From Euglena gracilis (taxonomy: Eukaryota; Euglenida; Euglenophyceae; Euglenales), in assembly GCA_039621445.1 (NCBI GenBank), contig CP154954.1:72485082-72549081 (forward strand): a DNA stretch of 64,000 bases. Direction: 5' to 3'. The position numbers and the translations under genes were made by a program. Below the pieces are notes generated by a model. It worked only from the letters and a program-made list of their open reading frames with translations. It was not told the DNA's origin and did no database searches. Below are positions 1 through 10,627 of this stretch, one piece after another (position 1 is the stretch's first letter; each line of letters begins with the position of its first letter).

Positions 1-751
1 TAAAAAGGCCAAAATTTGTCCCTTGCTGGGGCGGAAGGGCCGCGTATGCCTCCTTGGCTGAGCCCCCCCTCTCAAAACGGCGGGCCCCGGACCCCCCCCC
101 CGGACCCCCCTCTGTTGTCTCGGGTGTGGATCGCGTGGTTTTGGCATGGATCACCAACAGATAAGTTGGGTCTTTGTTGCCCAATGAAACATCCATGCAA
201 CTGAGCCAATCTGCAAATATGCGAGTTTGCACCGTGCTTTCTTTGGTGTGTCATTTTCCCCTTTTTTGCCTGATGAGTCGCCCTGTGTCCCTTGTGGGTG
301 TTTTGTTTGGTGCCTTTATCCCTTTGTCTGGCCTGGCACTGTTTTTTCACCTCTGGCCAGCAGGGCTTCTTTTTAAGGAAGTGCGCACCCCCCCCCAGGG
401 AGGGGATAGCACACTGGGCACACAGCAAACTGGGCCAGAAGCGAAGTTAACGGCCAGAAACGGACAAGAAGCCTTTGTGCAACTTGGGGGGGGGGGGGCG
501 AATTGGTGCTATGGGCAGGCGGGGGGGGGGGGTTGGGTTTTGGGGTGAGCAGTGCCACAGCTGGGCTCATTGCGGGAAATTGGTGATAGGTTTATTGGTG
601 GTCGCTAGCGACTGTTGGTGATGGCCCACCGGCCGGCGAGTGGTTTCTTCCACTACTTTTCTTCTTCCAAGAATATCAAAAAATTGAACACAATCGGTCC
701 GAGGAAACTCCCAGGATTTTGAAAAAATCCGTCAATTCTGATACGAAAACT
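1..751. other. Non-coding G/C-run DNA, nothing recognised
   Basis: No gene can be supported here. The stretch has poly-C runs near 85-115 and poly-G runs near 484-535. Open frames exist on both strands but have biased, repetitive composition and no recognisable motif. Confidence 0.5.
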
Positions 752-1115
752 GTGTCCAGAATGCCGGTTCGTGCGTGAAGCCGTGGCTCAGAACGCTGGC
801 CGCCCAAACCGGCATTCTGAGCCACGGTGTCACGCGCGAACCGGCATTCTGGACACGGTTGAAACCGTGGATTAGGTCTCCGGCTTCACGCTTCAAGGAA
901 TCACAGCAAATTTCGCCCCAAACACCCATTTTTTTTACATTTTTCGAGCATTTTTGGGCTCATGGCCATGTCGATCGGCTGATTGAAATTTTCACAGGTC
1001 TGGTTCCATGTTGCCCCTTGATTGAAAGCTCTTTTCAAGGGCTTCCAGACAGAAAGCCACAGAATTCAGCCACAATGCACACTGCGTTTATTTTCAGCCA
1101 TCGTGGTTTCTAAGG
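752..1115. repeat. Dispersed repeat with long hairpin, copy A
   Basis: Positions 752-856 form an imperfect inverted repeat whose outer arms are GTGTCCAGAATGCCGGTTCG and its complement. The following 250 bp match a second locus at about 30050-30425 in the same order: a hairpin of similar GCCGGTTCG words, then an AATTTCGCCC segment, then a segment with GAAAGCTCTT, CAAGGGCTT and CAATGCAC. The two loci are diverged copies of one dispersed element. No protein is encoded. Confidence 0.6.
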
Positions 1116-1329
1116 CAGGGAGGCTGGGCTGGGCTGGGTCGATGAAAAACAAATTTTTCTGAAACATTTTTGCCTTCTCGACATTTTGATGGATGGAGAT
1201 GGATCAAGGCTGGGGGGCTGTGATGGAGGAAACTGTGATGAGAGGGAAAAATGCAGGGATAGGTGTGCTGGGCAGCCCAGTTGGCTGGCCAGCCTGTGGC
1301 CGGCTGGCCCGGCCTTTGGCCGGCTGGCC

Positions 1330-1930
1330 CGTAAGGTTGGACGAACACTGTTCGTTCAACCTCATGAACAAATAAAACCGATTAATCTCCCCTATCCGAC
1401 GAATAGTCGATTGTTTTTTCCCTTCGAGTTTTTCTTTGCTTTCTTGCGTAGTGGGCACGCCTGTTGTTTTTGTTTTGACGGTGTTTTTTTGTTTTTTAAT
1501 TTCTAACAATGTTTTTTTAAAAAAAACCAAAAAAGCGCCCACGAGGTTTTACAAAGAAAAATTTTTGAATGCATATTTTCGGTCATTTTTGGCAACTTCT
1601 GGGTCAGTTTTGCCAAAAACCTCCTCCCACAAAAAATGAAAAGTCATAAAATTGCATTTTTTTTTGCATTTTGGATGTTTTTGACCATTTTCGGCACTTT
1701 TTGAACTTATTAGGATTTCAAAGTATGGTTTGGGTATTTGATAACGAGTTTTCTCAATGAAATTTCCCTTTGTTTTTTTGATGTATTTTCAGTGTTTTTT
1801 TTTTAAAAAGACACGTTGTTTTGTTTTTTTAAAAAACAAAAAATGCCCACTGTGCTTTCTTGCACCATGGCTTCCGAGAAGACTCCCACCGACCCAAGTT
1901 CGCAATTCTTATCTTCCAAATGTCAAGCCC
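1330..1930. repeat. Dispersed repeat interrupted by an insertion
   Basis: The flanks 1330-1447 and 1854-1930 together match an uninterrupted sequence at about 36570-36760, sharing GATTAATCTCCCCTATC, GCTTTCTTGC and CCGAGAAG words in order. This copy is broken by the element at 1448-1853. The comparison gives the precise empty site for that insertion. Confidence 0.65.
1448..1853. mobile_element. 406-bp element with 10-bp target duplication
   Basis: The ends are short inverted repeats, GTAGTGGGCA on the left and TGCCCACTGT on the right. They are flanked by identical copies of GCTTTCTTGC at 1438-1447 and 1854-1863. The related locus at 36692-36702 has a single copy of this word and no insert. 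The interior is AT-rich and non-coding. Parts of the interior recur inverted at about 37076-37216. A duplication of 9-10 bp fits a Mutator-like element, but no transposase is present, so it is non-autonomous. Confidence 0.65.
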
Positions 1931-2715
1931 AGAACCCCCCTCCCCCCCCATACCCCCCGGCAGGGCAGAACAGGAATCGGCCGAACAGCCAGGGTGGTGG
2001 ATGGGGGAGGGGGTCGACCTCCCCCCACCCCCTGCATGGTGGGTGGGGGGGGTCGACCACCCCCCCACCACCTCTTCCCGTATTTCCGGGAGCACCAATT
2101 TTTGGACCCGAAAAAAAATTTCCAGCGCCTTCGGTGCTGAGTGTTTTTTTGACCCATTCTGGGACCCATATCGGGGGCCCCCCCGAAAACCACCCAAAAC
2201 CCCATTTTTTTCACACCTTCCAAAAATTCGACATTTTCTCAAAATGTTGATTTTGAGAGGTTTTCGAAGCAAAAAAAATGCCATTGAAAGTCCAAAAAAT
2301 TCAACGAGAAGAAATGTCAGTAAAATTTTGCTGTGCCAAAATTTTGTCCACTTTTTTTGCCCTTTGTTTTTTTCACCCCCCCTCCTAAAAAGTACCAGTT
2401 TTCAGGACGGAAAATTTTGAGATTTTTTGTGAAAAAAATGCGGTTTATCAAAAATTCGTGTGTTTTGGGTTCATTTTTCAAAAAGAATTTTCAAATTTTT
2501 TTCTGGCCAAAATCCCCGTTTTCCCGAAATCGGTGAAAATGCTGTGGTGGGGGGGGGGGTCGACCCACCCCCCCCCCCCACCTCCCAGGTGGGGGGGGGG
2601 TCGACCCCCCACCAGGCCTTCCCGTTCTGCCCGGGGGGGTCCAGCCAGCAGCTCGTTTCCAGCAAGCAGCCTTTTTGCCAGCAGGAGACCCCCCGGGGTC
2701 TTTAAGAAAACCCCT
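1931..2715. repeat. GGTCGACC / poly-C / poly-G repeat block
   Basis: Alternating long C and G runs surround GGGTCGACC words (near 2010, 2055, 2560 and 2600) and CACCAGGCCTTCCCG. The same arrangement recurs at 45490-45540, 46370-46500, 46725-46785 and 48060-48103. The right edge near 2690-2712 has TTTAAGAAAACCCCTG, like the ends of the introner-like family described near 47.4 kb. No coding capacity is seen. Confidence 0.5.
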
Positions 2716-3260
2716 GGGTCACTTTTTGTGAAAAATTCTTGGAACAGCGAAAGAAAAAGGGATTTTTTTTTGGTTGGTTGCATGTGCTCTGCTCCCCATC
2801 AAACTCCAAACCAATGCCAAAATGGATGTTGTGGTGGTGCAATTTTCAAGTTAACTAAAACGTCATTTTTGGATACACATATCGTCTGAAATGTTTTCCC
2901 ACGGCTGGCAAAAACGTTTGCCCCAACCTGTCAAAAAGTCTGCCTCAAAAAAAAATTGCCCAAACATCTGAAAAAATTTTGCACTGCGCCCCAAAAATAT
3001 TTACACTTGTTCCGAAAAAATTGTCCTCCGTCATTTTATTTTTGCACAATGAAAAAGAGCCTCACATTGCACCAAGGAAAAAGATCATAGGGCCTGTGCA
3101 AAATACCTGATCCAAGTGCGAAAACACAGAGGCAAATATTTTTGAGATAAAATGCAAACAATTTGGTGGCATGTGCAAAAATTTTTGAGTTAAAGTGCAG
3201 AAAAATTGACCGGAAGTGCAAAAAAAATTGGTGTGCAGCGCGAAAATTCAGTCGTTGGTG
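2716..3260. repeat. Degenerate AT-rich minisatellite
   Basis: From about 2890 to 3260 there is an irregular tandem array of roughly 25-30 bp units built on words such as AAAAATTTTTGAG, AAAAATTG and GTGCAAAA. It is non-coding. The block 2740-2860 is similar to 32510-32680, sharing the CCAATGCCAAAATGGATGTT word. Confidence 0.45.
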
Positions 3261-3262
3261 CA

Positions 3263-3388
3263 GTTCATGGCCCACGGGAACAGTAAGTGGGGAAGCTCGC
3301 CCCCCCCCCTTGCTGTCCCCCCCCCCTCACTGTTCCCATGGACCCTAAAGGGGGCCATGGGACGGGAACAGTAAGGGGGGCATGGTGA
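3263..3388. mobile_element. Palindromic GGGAACAGTAAG repeat, copy 1
   Basis: The unit CATGGCCCAYGGGAACAGTA, C/G runs, ACTGTTCCCATGGACCC, GGGACGGGAACAGTAAGGGG and CATGGT can fold as nested hairpins. A near copy lies at 32685-32808 and shorter relatives at 4430-4505 and 32437-32475. It looks like a non-autonomous fold-back element. Confidence 0.6.
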
Positions 3389-4248
3389 TTCCCTTTGCAA
3401 TTTTGGGGGGAATTTCGAAAATAAGAACACTATGCAGTGTGGCTGAAATCTGAGGCTATCTGTTGGAGAGCTTTCAATCGATGGGCAACATGGCAGGTGA
3501 AGGGTGGAATTTTGAATTTGCATCAAGGTCGAAACATGCCATCTGCGATTTTCGGAGCCCTGTGCAGTGTGGCTGAGTTCTGCGGATATCATTCGAAAGG
3601 TCTTGGTGAAGAGCTTTTGATTGATGTGCCATATGGTACCTGTAAGATTTGGCAAACCAACATGTCAAATATCATGGTCGGCCGAAGGGGGGGGGGTTTG
3701 AGGTGGGGGGGGGGAGGTTCACAAGTCTCAGAATTTGATGAAACTCCAACCCCTCAACATGACCCTGAACCCCCCCCCCAAATTTGCAATTGGGTGGCGG
3801 GGTTCAAGGGTCTGCAGGCGTGGGGATGGATGGAAAAAATAACCAACTACAGAGAAAAATATGGCCGTCAGTTTTCTCCTTCTTCAAATTTCACTTCTGA
3901 GGTGATATGAACTGAGTTCAATTCACTTGCGATGTTGCGATGTCTGTCCGCCGATGAGGATTTCAGGACCCAATGCTCGCCAGCCTTAATTGAATCTAGC
4001 AAGTCTTACTGAGAAAATCAATCTCACATTTGGCTGCGGTCGGAGTGGCAACCGCCACACTTCGTTAGTTTTGCATCTACTCTGTGGTAGCGCTTTTCTG
4101 CATGATGTTTGTCTTCCTTATTCACCAGAAACACCCCTTGAGTGTTCTACAACTCCAATTTTGTGCTAGGCCAATCTGTTCACGACTATTTTTTTTGGGC
4201 ATGAACAATAAATCCCGTTCGGGGGGCCCGAATGAATAACAATCAACC
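3389..4248. other. No gene recognised; weak internal duplication
   Basis: Around 3430-3510 and 3558-3640 two diverged segments share GCAGTGTGGCTGA and GAGCTTT words, so they may be an old duplication. A 157-codon open frame covers them, but its protein shows no known motif and is probably accidental. Confidence 0.35.
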
Positions 4249-4505
4249 TTATGGCCTGGCCTCCGGCCGGGCTGGACCCAACTTTATTTCACTCGACCCC
4301 CTCGGGGGGGGGGGGGGGGGGGGCTCCCAGCCCGAATTTGGGCTGCTGGCTGGATTTGAGCTGCTGGCTGGCTGGACCCCCCGGGGGGATGGGGAACCCT
4401 CCAGCGTAAGAAAACCCCTGGTCCCCACCATAGGGGGGATGGGAACAGTAAGGGACAGTAAGGGGGACAGTAAGGGGGGGGAACAGTAAGGGGGGGGCAT
4501 GGTAT
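4249..4505. repeat. GCTGGCTGG / GGGAACAGTAAG composite repeat
   Basis: Direct CTGCTGGCTGG words and CCCCCCGGGG blocks end in AAGAAAACCCCTGG (about 4400-4415). They are followed by repeated GGGACAGTAAGG units ending in GGCATGGTAT. Related CTGGCTGG blocks lie at 2640-2700, 16190-16280 and 24960-25110. Confidence 0.5.
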
Positions 4506-5157
4506 TGCACAAAAATGCCCCAATTTCAGGCCAAATACCTGCTCAGATACAATTACCACAAACCATTTTTGACACACTGTTTGGACCAGGGTTGACATTT
4601 TTTGTTTTGTTAAAAAAAAAAGCATGTTTTTTTTAAAAAAACCGCAAAAAACATGTTTTTTTGAAAAAGCAAAAATTGACCTTTTTCCTTGTGAAATGGC
4701 CATTTTTGAGGAAAAAGTTCTCAAGTCATTTTTTGATCATCAAAAAGTGACGTTTTTTTCAGTTTTTTCCAGACCCTTCATCCTAAAATGCTTCTGATGG
4801 CACGTGTGAAAGCCAGCACCCTTTACGGACCACGAAGCTGCAGAGATGAAAAAAGACCGTTTTTCTTTAAAAAAAAAACATTTCAAAAAATTTTGCACGT
4901 TTTTTTTGTTTTTCTCAAAAAAACATGTTTTTTTTAAAAAAACATGCTTTTTTTGTTTCAAAAAAAAGCAAGCCGTCAACTTGGTTTGGACTTTTCATTT
5001 TGGTCCCCCAGACGCTGGCTTCCCGCCCGAACCCGAACCAGCGTTCTGAACGCCGGTTCGGGCGCGAAACCAAAGCCCCAATACACAGTTTCAATGAAAA
5101 TGCACACAAATTATTAGGAACACAAATACCTGATTTGAAAGTGTAATGTGCTTTCAA
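4506..5157. other. AT-rich non-coding DNA with T/A-run hairpins
   Basis: Several short inverted runs of the form TTTTTTTAAAAAAA occur near 4610-4640 and 4920-4960. A GAACGCCGGTTCGGGCGCGAAACC hairpin half lies near 5045-5070. No coding signal is seen. Confidence 0.4.
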
Positions 5158-5336
5158 ACATGAAACTGGAGGTCAATGACCATTCCAGGCAGAAAAAGGA
5201 GACGCACCGGGCACCGGGAATGCACACCCGCCATAAGTTGCACCATACGGTGGCTGCGGTCCACTGCAAAGGATGGACAGATCATTTGTTTGATGAGATT
5301 CCGGATTCGGGACGTCCAAAAGAAAAAATGTTAAAA
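5158..5336. repeat. Dispersed repeat copy, repeated at 6487-6596
   Basis: This segment and 6487-6596 share a near-identical run of about 110 bp containing CATTCCAGGCAGAAAAAGG, ACGGTGGCTGCGGTCCACTG and GGATGGACAGATCATTT. The right part (GATGAGATTCCGGATTCGG) recurs at 6815-6855. It flanks the inverted-repeat element at 5337-6293. Confidence 0.6.
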
Positions 5337-6293
5337 GGAGGAGCCCAAACCGCGGTTATCACCGCGGTTACACCGCGGTTACGCGGGCAAGGTGCCTTTC
5401 AGGGTAGTGGAGCCCCCAGGGGGGTGGACGGGGTCCTGGGGGACCCACTCACTTTCCCCCGAAGATGGTCAAAAAATCGCGAAAAACGCTACAAATAGCA
5501 CCTTTTTCAATAATCTTCGGCGCTTTCGGCACCGAAAAGTTTATCCCTCCTGGGGCCCAGGGTGGGGGTGGGCTCGACACACCCCCGGGGGGGGAGGGAC
5601 ACACCCTACCTCCCCCCGGGGGTCCAACTAAAAAACCCCTGGAGAGTCTTCTTTCAAATGACACGATCTTGGTTTGGATTGATTGGATCGACAGTTGCTC
5701 TCTTCAGCTCATAGTGGTTGCATCTTTTTTCAAAAAATCACAACATCAGGTTCAATTTTGCTTGAATGAGGTGGCCAATTCCAAAATTGGGGGGGGGGAA
5801 TTAACATTAAACACAAAAGGACCCCCCCAAACATAAGACCCTGGGCCAATCAAGCAAAAATCAAAAAAAAGAGCTCCCCCCCCAACAAGACCCCCCCCCC
5901 CCGACGGCATGAAGCACCGGAGATGGTGGAATTTTCCCCTTGAAAATTTCCAAAACCCCAATTTCAGACAGAAAATAAATTTCGAGTTCCAAGGATAGGG
6001 TAAAATTTGAACTAAACCAATCTACACATGGCGCAAAGTGCTGAAGGAGAATTTTTAATGTTTTTGAGAACCTGAAACATGCTTTTTTTTGTGTTGCGGT
6101 TGGTAAAAAAAAATCCAAAAATAAGACCCTCCAAAAAATAAGACCACCCCCTGCAGTTTTCCAGCAATGGATTTTTGGGGGAGGTTAACTCCCTCCCCAT
6201 GTTGGCCAAACCCTCGGCATGAAGCATTTGGATGATGCCTTTGCTCTTGTTCTCACCGCGGTTACACCGCGGTTATCTGGGCTCCTCCAAAAC
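5337..6293. mobile_element. 957-bp inverted-repeat element with ACCGCGGTT arrays
   Basis: The left end GGAGGAGCCCA and the right end TGGGCTCCTCC are perfect 11-bp inverted repeats. Just inside each end lies a short array of ACCGCGGTTA palindromes (5350-5388 and 6255-6280). AAAA flanks both ends and may be the target duplication. The interior at about 5400-5641 carries a reverse-oriented relative of the introner-like family, with a TTCGGCGC hairpin and an ACTAAAAAACCCCTG end. The rest is poly-C rich and non-coding. Confidence 0.6.
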
Positions 6294-7123
6294 CTATTTT
6301 CTGGGCCCGACGCCTGTCTTGGATTTCTACTGACTTTAACAGAATTCAGGCTGAATTTGTTTACAGTCGATTTCCATTCAGGCGCCCGTTTAGGTCAGTC
6401 GATTTCCATTCAGGCGCCCATTTTGGTCAGTCAATTTCCAAGACACTGAAACTGTTTAATTCGGTCGATTTCCAAGACATTGAAATATGTTACTGGAGGT
6501 CAATGAGCATTCCAGGCAGAAAAAGGCACACCCGCCATAAGATGCACCATACGGTGGCTGCGGTCCACTGCAAAGGATGGACAGATCATTTAATGATAAA
6601 ACCACATGCGGAATATGTTGTTCCCTCTGAAATGGCAGCAGACAAAATCAAAATTTGCCCATCTCAGTGTGATATGCCAGTGTGACATGCTCGGTGTGAT
6701 ATGTGATTGTGCCAGAAAAAGCAGGGCAGAGGCACACACAAGGTGAGAGAGGCTAAACGATGTCTCAACTCATTCGAAGCATTCCAGCGAAGACCCGAAC
6801 GAAAAATGGAATTTGTTTGATGAGATTCCGGATTCGGACATCCAAAAGAAAAAGTGTTTGAAATGTCCTTGTGATTGAGTACCGAAACTGTCAAAACTGA
6901 GGAAAACAAAAACATCACCATTTTGCAAAATCAAAATTGCGCCTGGGAGGATTTTACACCTAACACCAAAAAGTTTGCCCAGAGCAAAAAAAAATTGCCC
7001 ATTTCAAACCACAGCCTTCAATTGCATTTCCCAGAACCGGCCAAAAATTTTGCGCCCCAAAATCACATGCACTTGTCACAAAAAAAATTGCACTGCACTC
7101 AATGGTGGGGGGACTCAATTTTC
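6294..7123. other. No gene recognised
   Basis: Tandem GTCGATTTCCATTCAGGCGCC units occur at 6367-6425. The dispersed repeat copies at 6487-6596 and 6815-6855 lie here. From 6900 to 7100 there is a degenerate A-rich array resembling 2890-3260. No coding signal is seen. Confidence 0.4.
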
Positions 7124-7660
7124 GGTACTTGTTCGTTACTCGACCCCACCTCCAAATGACAGGTCGGTTCCCTTGAGACCCAAAATGCGGAATGACGGTA
7201 TTTGAAGGAGTAGGGTTAGGATCAAGATTCCCATGCAAGCAGTTGAACCCTTCCCGCTCAACGTCGTTATATTGGCCTCTACAGGGTACTCAGCGAACCC
7301 AAAGAGCATCCCAACCAGGGTTAAAAACATGGGAACCCGAGCATGTGTATTCCCTGGTTGGGCGGCTCTTTGGAGTAGCTGGTACCAATTTGTCACATTA
7401 TTGTGCGATACACACAAGGGGAACCCTAACCCTGACCCCTGACCCTGACCTGAACCCCTTCTAATTGGATTCAAGAATTCAATGCAAGGATTCTCTGTCC
7501 TCCTCCCTCCACATCCTCTGGCCCGGAACCGGCTGCTGGCCGAGATTTCGGCAGGGCAATGCAATACCCTAACCCTGTTCCTTCCAATAACCCCATTAAA
7601 CGTCGTTTCCCAACTCAGGGCAACCGACTTTGGGTGGGGGTCGAGTAGCGAACAAGCACC
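7124..7660. mobile_element. 537-bp hAT-like non-autonomous element
   Basis: The ends are imperfect inverted repeats of about 45 bp: GGTACTTGTTCGTTACTCGA on the left and the complement of CGAGTAGCGAACAAGCACC on the right. Flanking words CAATTTTC (7116-7123) and CAATTCTC (7661-7668) match at 7 of 8 bases, as expected for an aged 8-bp hAT target duplication. The interior has telomere-like CCCTAACCCTGACCC words near 7424-7455 and no transposase. Confidence 0.6.
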
Positions 7661-8319
7661 CAATTCTCCCCAGGTGTTCCCGATGCCACTTTGCCAGGTC
7701 CATCTTTTACCTTTTGAAAAGGTGAACTTTTTCCCTGGAAAATCAGTGATGTGACCTCTATATAGTGCTTGAAATGAAGTTGTTCTTTTGGTGCTTACGG
7801 GGGGTCGGCACGCTGCCGTGGCGAGCCTGCTGGCCAGGGGGTGGGGTCTGCGGCAGGTGAAAACTTTTTCATCCCAAATCAATTTTTGTTGTAATGTTTC
7901 TTGCCCGGCAGGCCAAATTTTTGTAAATTAGTGCATTCCAGCCACTCCAACAAAAGCTCAACATAATTTTTCAACAAAGCAAACATGGTCACATTAACAA
8001 ACATGTAACAAAACACCATATGCAACACAAGGGCTTCTTTTATTTTGGGGCTCTCCAAACAGTTGCACACAAAAGGAATTGAAAATTGGACGACTCAGCA
8101 CCCCCTCCGCTCTCCACAGCTGGCAGACCCCCCCCCCCGCTCACTGACCCCTCCTTCGCCGCCCATTTACCCCCCCCCCTGTCACACCCCCTCACCACAC
8201 CACATGTCGGAGAATTTTGAGATAAAATCATCCAAACACCAAAAGAGGAAAGAGGGCGTTGTTCCATACCGAAAGAGTAAACAAAAGGGGGGGTACCATG
8301 TGCCAGGTAGTGTTTAGAG
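7661..8319. other. No gene recognised
   Basis: Mixed-composition DNA with poly-C runs at 8130-8190. Open frames on the minus strand are low-complexity. Nothing can be assigned. Confidence 0.4.
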
Positions 8320-8658
8320 ATGCACACCTTGGGAATGATGGAGGAGGATAGCCCTGGTAGGGTACTTGTGGAGCTGGAATGTGGTCCCCAACAAGGTATC
8401 ATCTTCAGAGGCCGTTCAGAACTCAGAAAAGGAATTTGGGAAGGAAAAGAATTTGAAAAACCGGGGGGCATATGGCACGCGGTCCGACATCCTCCTTCCC
8501 GTAACTTCAAAGGACAAATCCCCAACAAGCCCCTGAACCTCCTGGGGGAGGAATTGCAACAGGAACGTATCTTCCATCAGAACCGGCGTTGCCCATGTTG
8601 CGTGGACAAAGTGCTGCAGATGGTGTTTCATGAGAAATTATTAGAACTGTATTTATGA
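8320..8658 (+). CDS. Hypothetical 112-codon ORF
   Basis: I do not recognise this protein. The frame starts at ATG and runs 112 codons with a fairly ordinary amino-acid mix. It is acidic and Leu-rich, with a C-P-C-C motif near residue 93 and no low-complexity run, unlike the neighbouring frames. No upstream or downstream partner is evident, and a 162-codon frame on the opposite strand overlaps it. It could be an exon, a fragment of a transposon protein, or chance. No signal peptide or membrane segment is seen. Confidence 0.3.
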   Translation: MHTLGMMEEDSPGRVLVELECGPQQGIIFRGRSELRKGIWEGKEFEKPGGIWHAVRHPPSRNFKGQIPNKPLNLLGEELQQERIFHQNRRCPCCVDKVLQMVFHEKLLELYL

Positions 8659-8967
8659 GCAGCCCACAGGGGGGGATGGTGATGGAGCAGGGATAATTAT
8701 TCAGAAGCACCGCCGATGTTACCGACTTTTGCGATTCTATTTTTGGGTCACCCAAATCCACCTCGAACCCACTTCCTAAATACGCCCTGCCCTTGGAACT
8801 TATGGGATATTCCTGGAAGGCAATCCTTTTCGGTTGCTTTTCATTTTTTTCGCTTTTCAACCCGAATAGCGAGTTATTTCGCGTGAAAAATAGCGATTTC
8901 CTATCCGCCTTTCTGAGTGTTCATTTTTTTTCGTTCGCATATCATGTCGGACAAGTGAAAGCCCCTG

Positions 8968-9675
8968 GTGGGTTATATTTTGAAGCCCGAAGACATTGTT
9001 GGACAAAGTGTGAATTACTGGTCAATGTCAAGTACAAGTTCAAGGAAGATTCAAGTTCAAGAAGCTCGAGCAGTTCAACTTGCTGTTGAAGATGTGTCAC
9101 TGGGCCAGCAAGCAGGAGGAGAAGCAGCAGCGGGATGCACCGCCCCCGCAGCAGCACCCCGCCAACAGCTCCCAGACATCCAGCAGCGGGTGCAAAGCCA
9201 CAGGTATAGCCACAGGCAGCCCCAGCAGCCAAGGTGTACTGACAATGGCACCATGTCGATCATCGACCTTTGTTGCAGCAAAGACATTGTTAAGACAAGG
9301 ACTTCCATGGCACATCTTTGCCTTGCTGTTGTTGCATGCCCCTGGGGGAATGAAAGCACCATCTTTCCCAGTGCATCTTCCCCAGTGACTCACAATTGCC
9401 TGTACAGTTCAAATCTGGTGGGGAAATCCCAGCAACATTTGCGACCAGAAAACCCCCAGCATTGGCAGGAGAAAACCCAGCAGAATTGCAACATGTTTGG
9501 ACTGCCACCTGGGAAATGCCAGCAACATCTTCAACCAGGAAATTCTCAGCACCATTTGAAGGGGAAATCCCAGCAACATTTGCAGCAGGGAAATTCCCAG
9601 CAGTATCTGCTACACGAAAAGTCCCAGCAGCCTTTTCTTCAGTCGGTGGCTCACCATGGGCCAGAGTCGGAATAA
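8968..9675 (+). CDS. Gln-rich repeat ORF over a minisatellite
   Basis: This 235-codon frame (alternative start at 8968, no ATG needed) is Gln/Ser-rich. Its second half, 9420-9640, is a run of 24-27 bp repeats encoding variants of G-K-S-Q-Q-H-L-Q. The same repeats keep two other frames open: plus 9396-9767 with repeated I-P-A-T-F-A, and minus 9290-9793 with repeated N-V-A-G-I-S-P. Which frame, if any, is translated cannot be decided from sequence. The first half has Ser/Gln/Ala clusters but no known domain. It may be a repeat-containing host protein exon or an expanded non-coding minisatellite. Confidence 0.3.
   Translation: MGYILKPEDIVGQSVNYWSMSSTSSRKIQVQEARAVQLAVEDVSLGQQAGGEAAAGCTAPAAAPRQQLPDIQQRVQSHRYSHRQPQQPRCTDNGTMSIIDLCCSKDIVKTRTSMAHLCLAVVACPWGNESTIFPSASSPVTHNCLYSSNLVGKSQQHLRPENPQHWQEKTQQNCNMFGLPPGKCQQHLQPGNSQHHLKGKSQQHLQQGNSQQYLLHEKSQQPFLQSVAHHGPESE
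9413..9640. repeat. 24-27 bp minisatellite, open in three frames
   Basis: About eight imperfect units are built on GGGAAATCCCAGCAACATTT. The length is close to a multiple of three, so several frames on both strands stay open. Confidence 0.6.
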
Positions 9676-10078
9676 TCCCTGCAGACCCTTGGGCAAATGT
9701 CGCTGGAGGTTTCCATTGCTGCAGTTGTCGGTGGGACTTCCCTTTAGGTTGGGATTGTTCCTGTTGAAACTGCTGGTATTTTTCCTGCAGCAAGTGGTGC
9801 TGGCATTCTGGTGGCAGATGGTGCTGGGCTTAATGATCGCGCTCATTGGTGATGAGGAGGGAGCTGAGTTGAGTAGCAATCCCATAGAACAGAGCAAGGG
9901 AGAGGCCCTGCTTCAATTCTGCAAGGTGAGAACTACGTGCGCCCCCAGACGACGACACAGTTTGTTCGCGCCACGCACCGGGCTTCGTATTTGGAAACCT
10001 TTCGGTCTGCACGACTGCGTAGGTAAGGCTGGCAGAGACCATGGAGGTTAGGCAGGGGTGGGGGGGGGGCTGTGGACC
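9676..10078. other. No gene recognised
   Basis: Mixed-composition DNA without G/C runs. Overlapping short frames on both strands show no known motif. Confidence 0.35.
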
Positions 10079-10433
10079 CCCCCGGTGAAGTTCACCGGTG
10101 AACATTCACCGGGGGGGGTACTTTCGGCGGTGAAGTTCACCGGTGAAGTTCACCGGTGAACTTCACCGTTTTGATGGTTGGGGGTGAAATTTTCATGGGT
10201 AAAATTTTGCTCCTTTCCTCTCAAAATGGTCATTTTGAGGTTGATGCTTCATGGAATTTTATCGAAATTTCCGAAAACTTGCCCAAAATGCCATTTTTGG
10301 CCATTTTTGGCCAAAAAAGTACTCTCTTGGTGAACTTCACCGGTGAAGTTCACCGATGGGTTAGGCAGAGGGGGGGGAGGGGGTCCGGGACCCCCCGGTG
10401 AACTTTCAAACGGTGAACTTCACCATAGGGGGG
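10079..10433. repeat. GGTGAAGTTCACC palindrome cluster
   Basis: Two groups of tandem GGTGAACTTCACC/GGTGAAGTTCACC palindromes lie at 10083-10168 and 10328-10430, separated by AT-rich DNA. Each is preceded by GGTTAGGCAG plus a G-run and a GGACCCCCCGG word (from 10047 and 10357). The block therefore looks like a roughly 310-bp unit present twice, or a fold-back element with both ends retained. Confidence 0.55.
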
Positions 10434-10627
10434 GGAGGGGGGGTCAAAATGACCAAAGTCTACTGCCTGATCTCCCATGCTGCACTGGGGGAGGAAGGGT
10501 GATTGACACCAACGTCAACAGCCCAAGAGGCGGCCCCCGACTAGTGTGAAAGTAAAATGTTAGCACCGCATTTTTGATCCACTGCCACTGACACTTCCAG
10601 AGCGTGGGGAATGCCCCGGGCCTGTAA

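Noticed and set aside
7424-7460. Telomere end from CCCTAACCCTGACCC words
   Set aside because: Only a few imperfect units, internal to an element; not a chromosome end.
7136-7882. 248-codon minus-strand frame
   Set aside because: It runs through both inverted ends of the 7124-7660 element and outside it, with no motif, so it is accidental.
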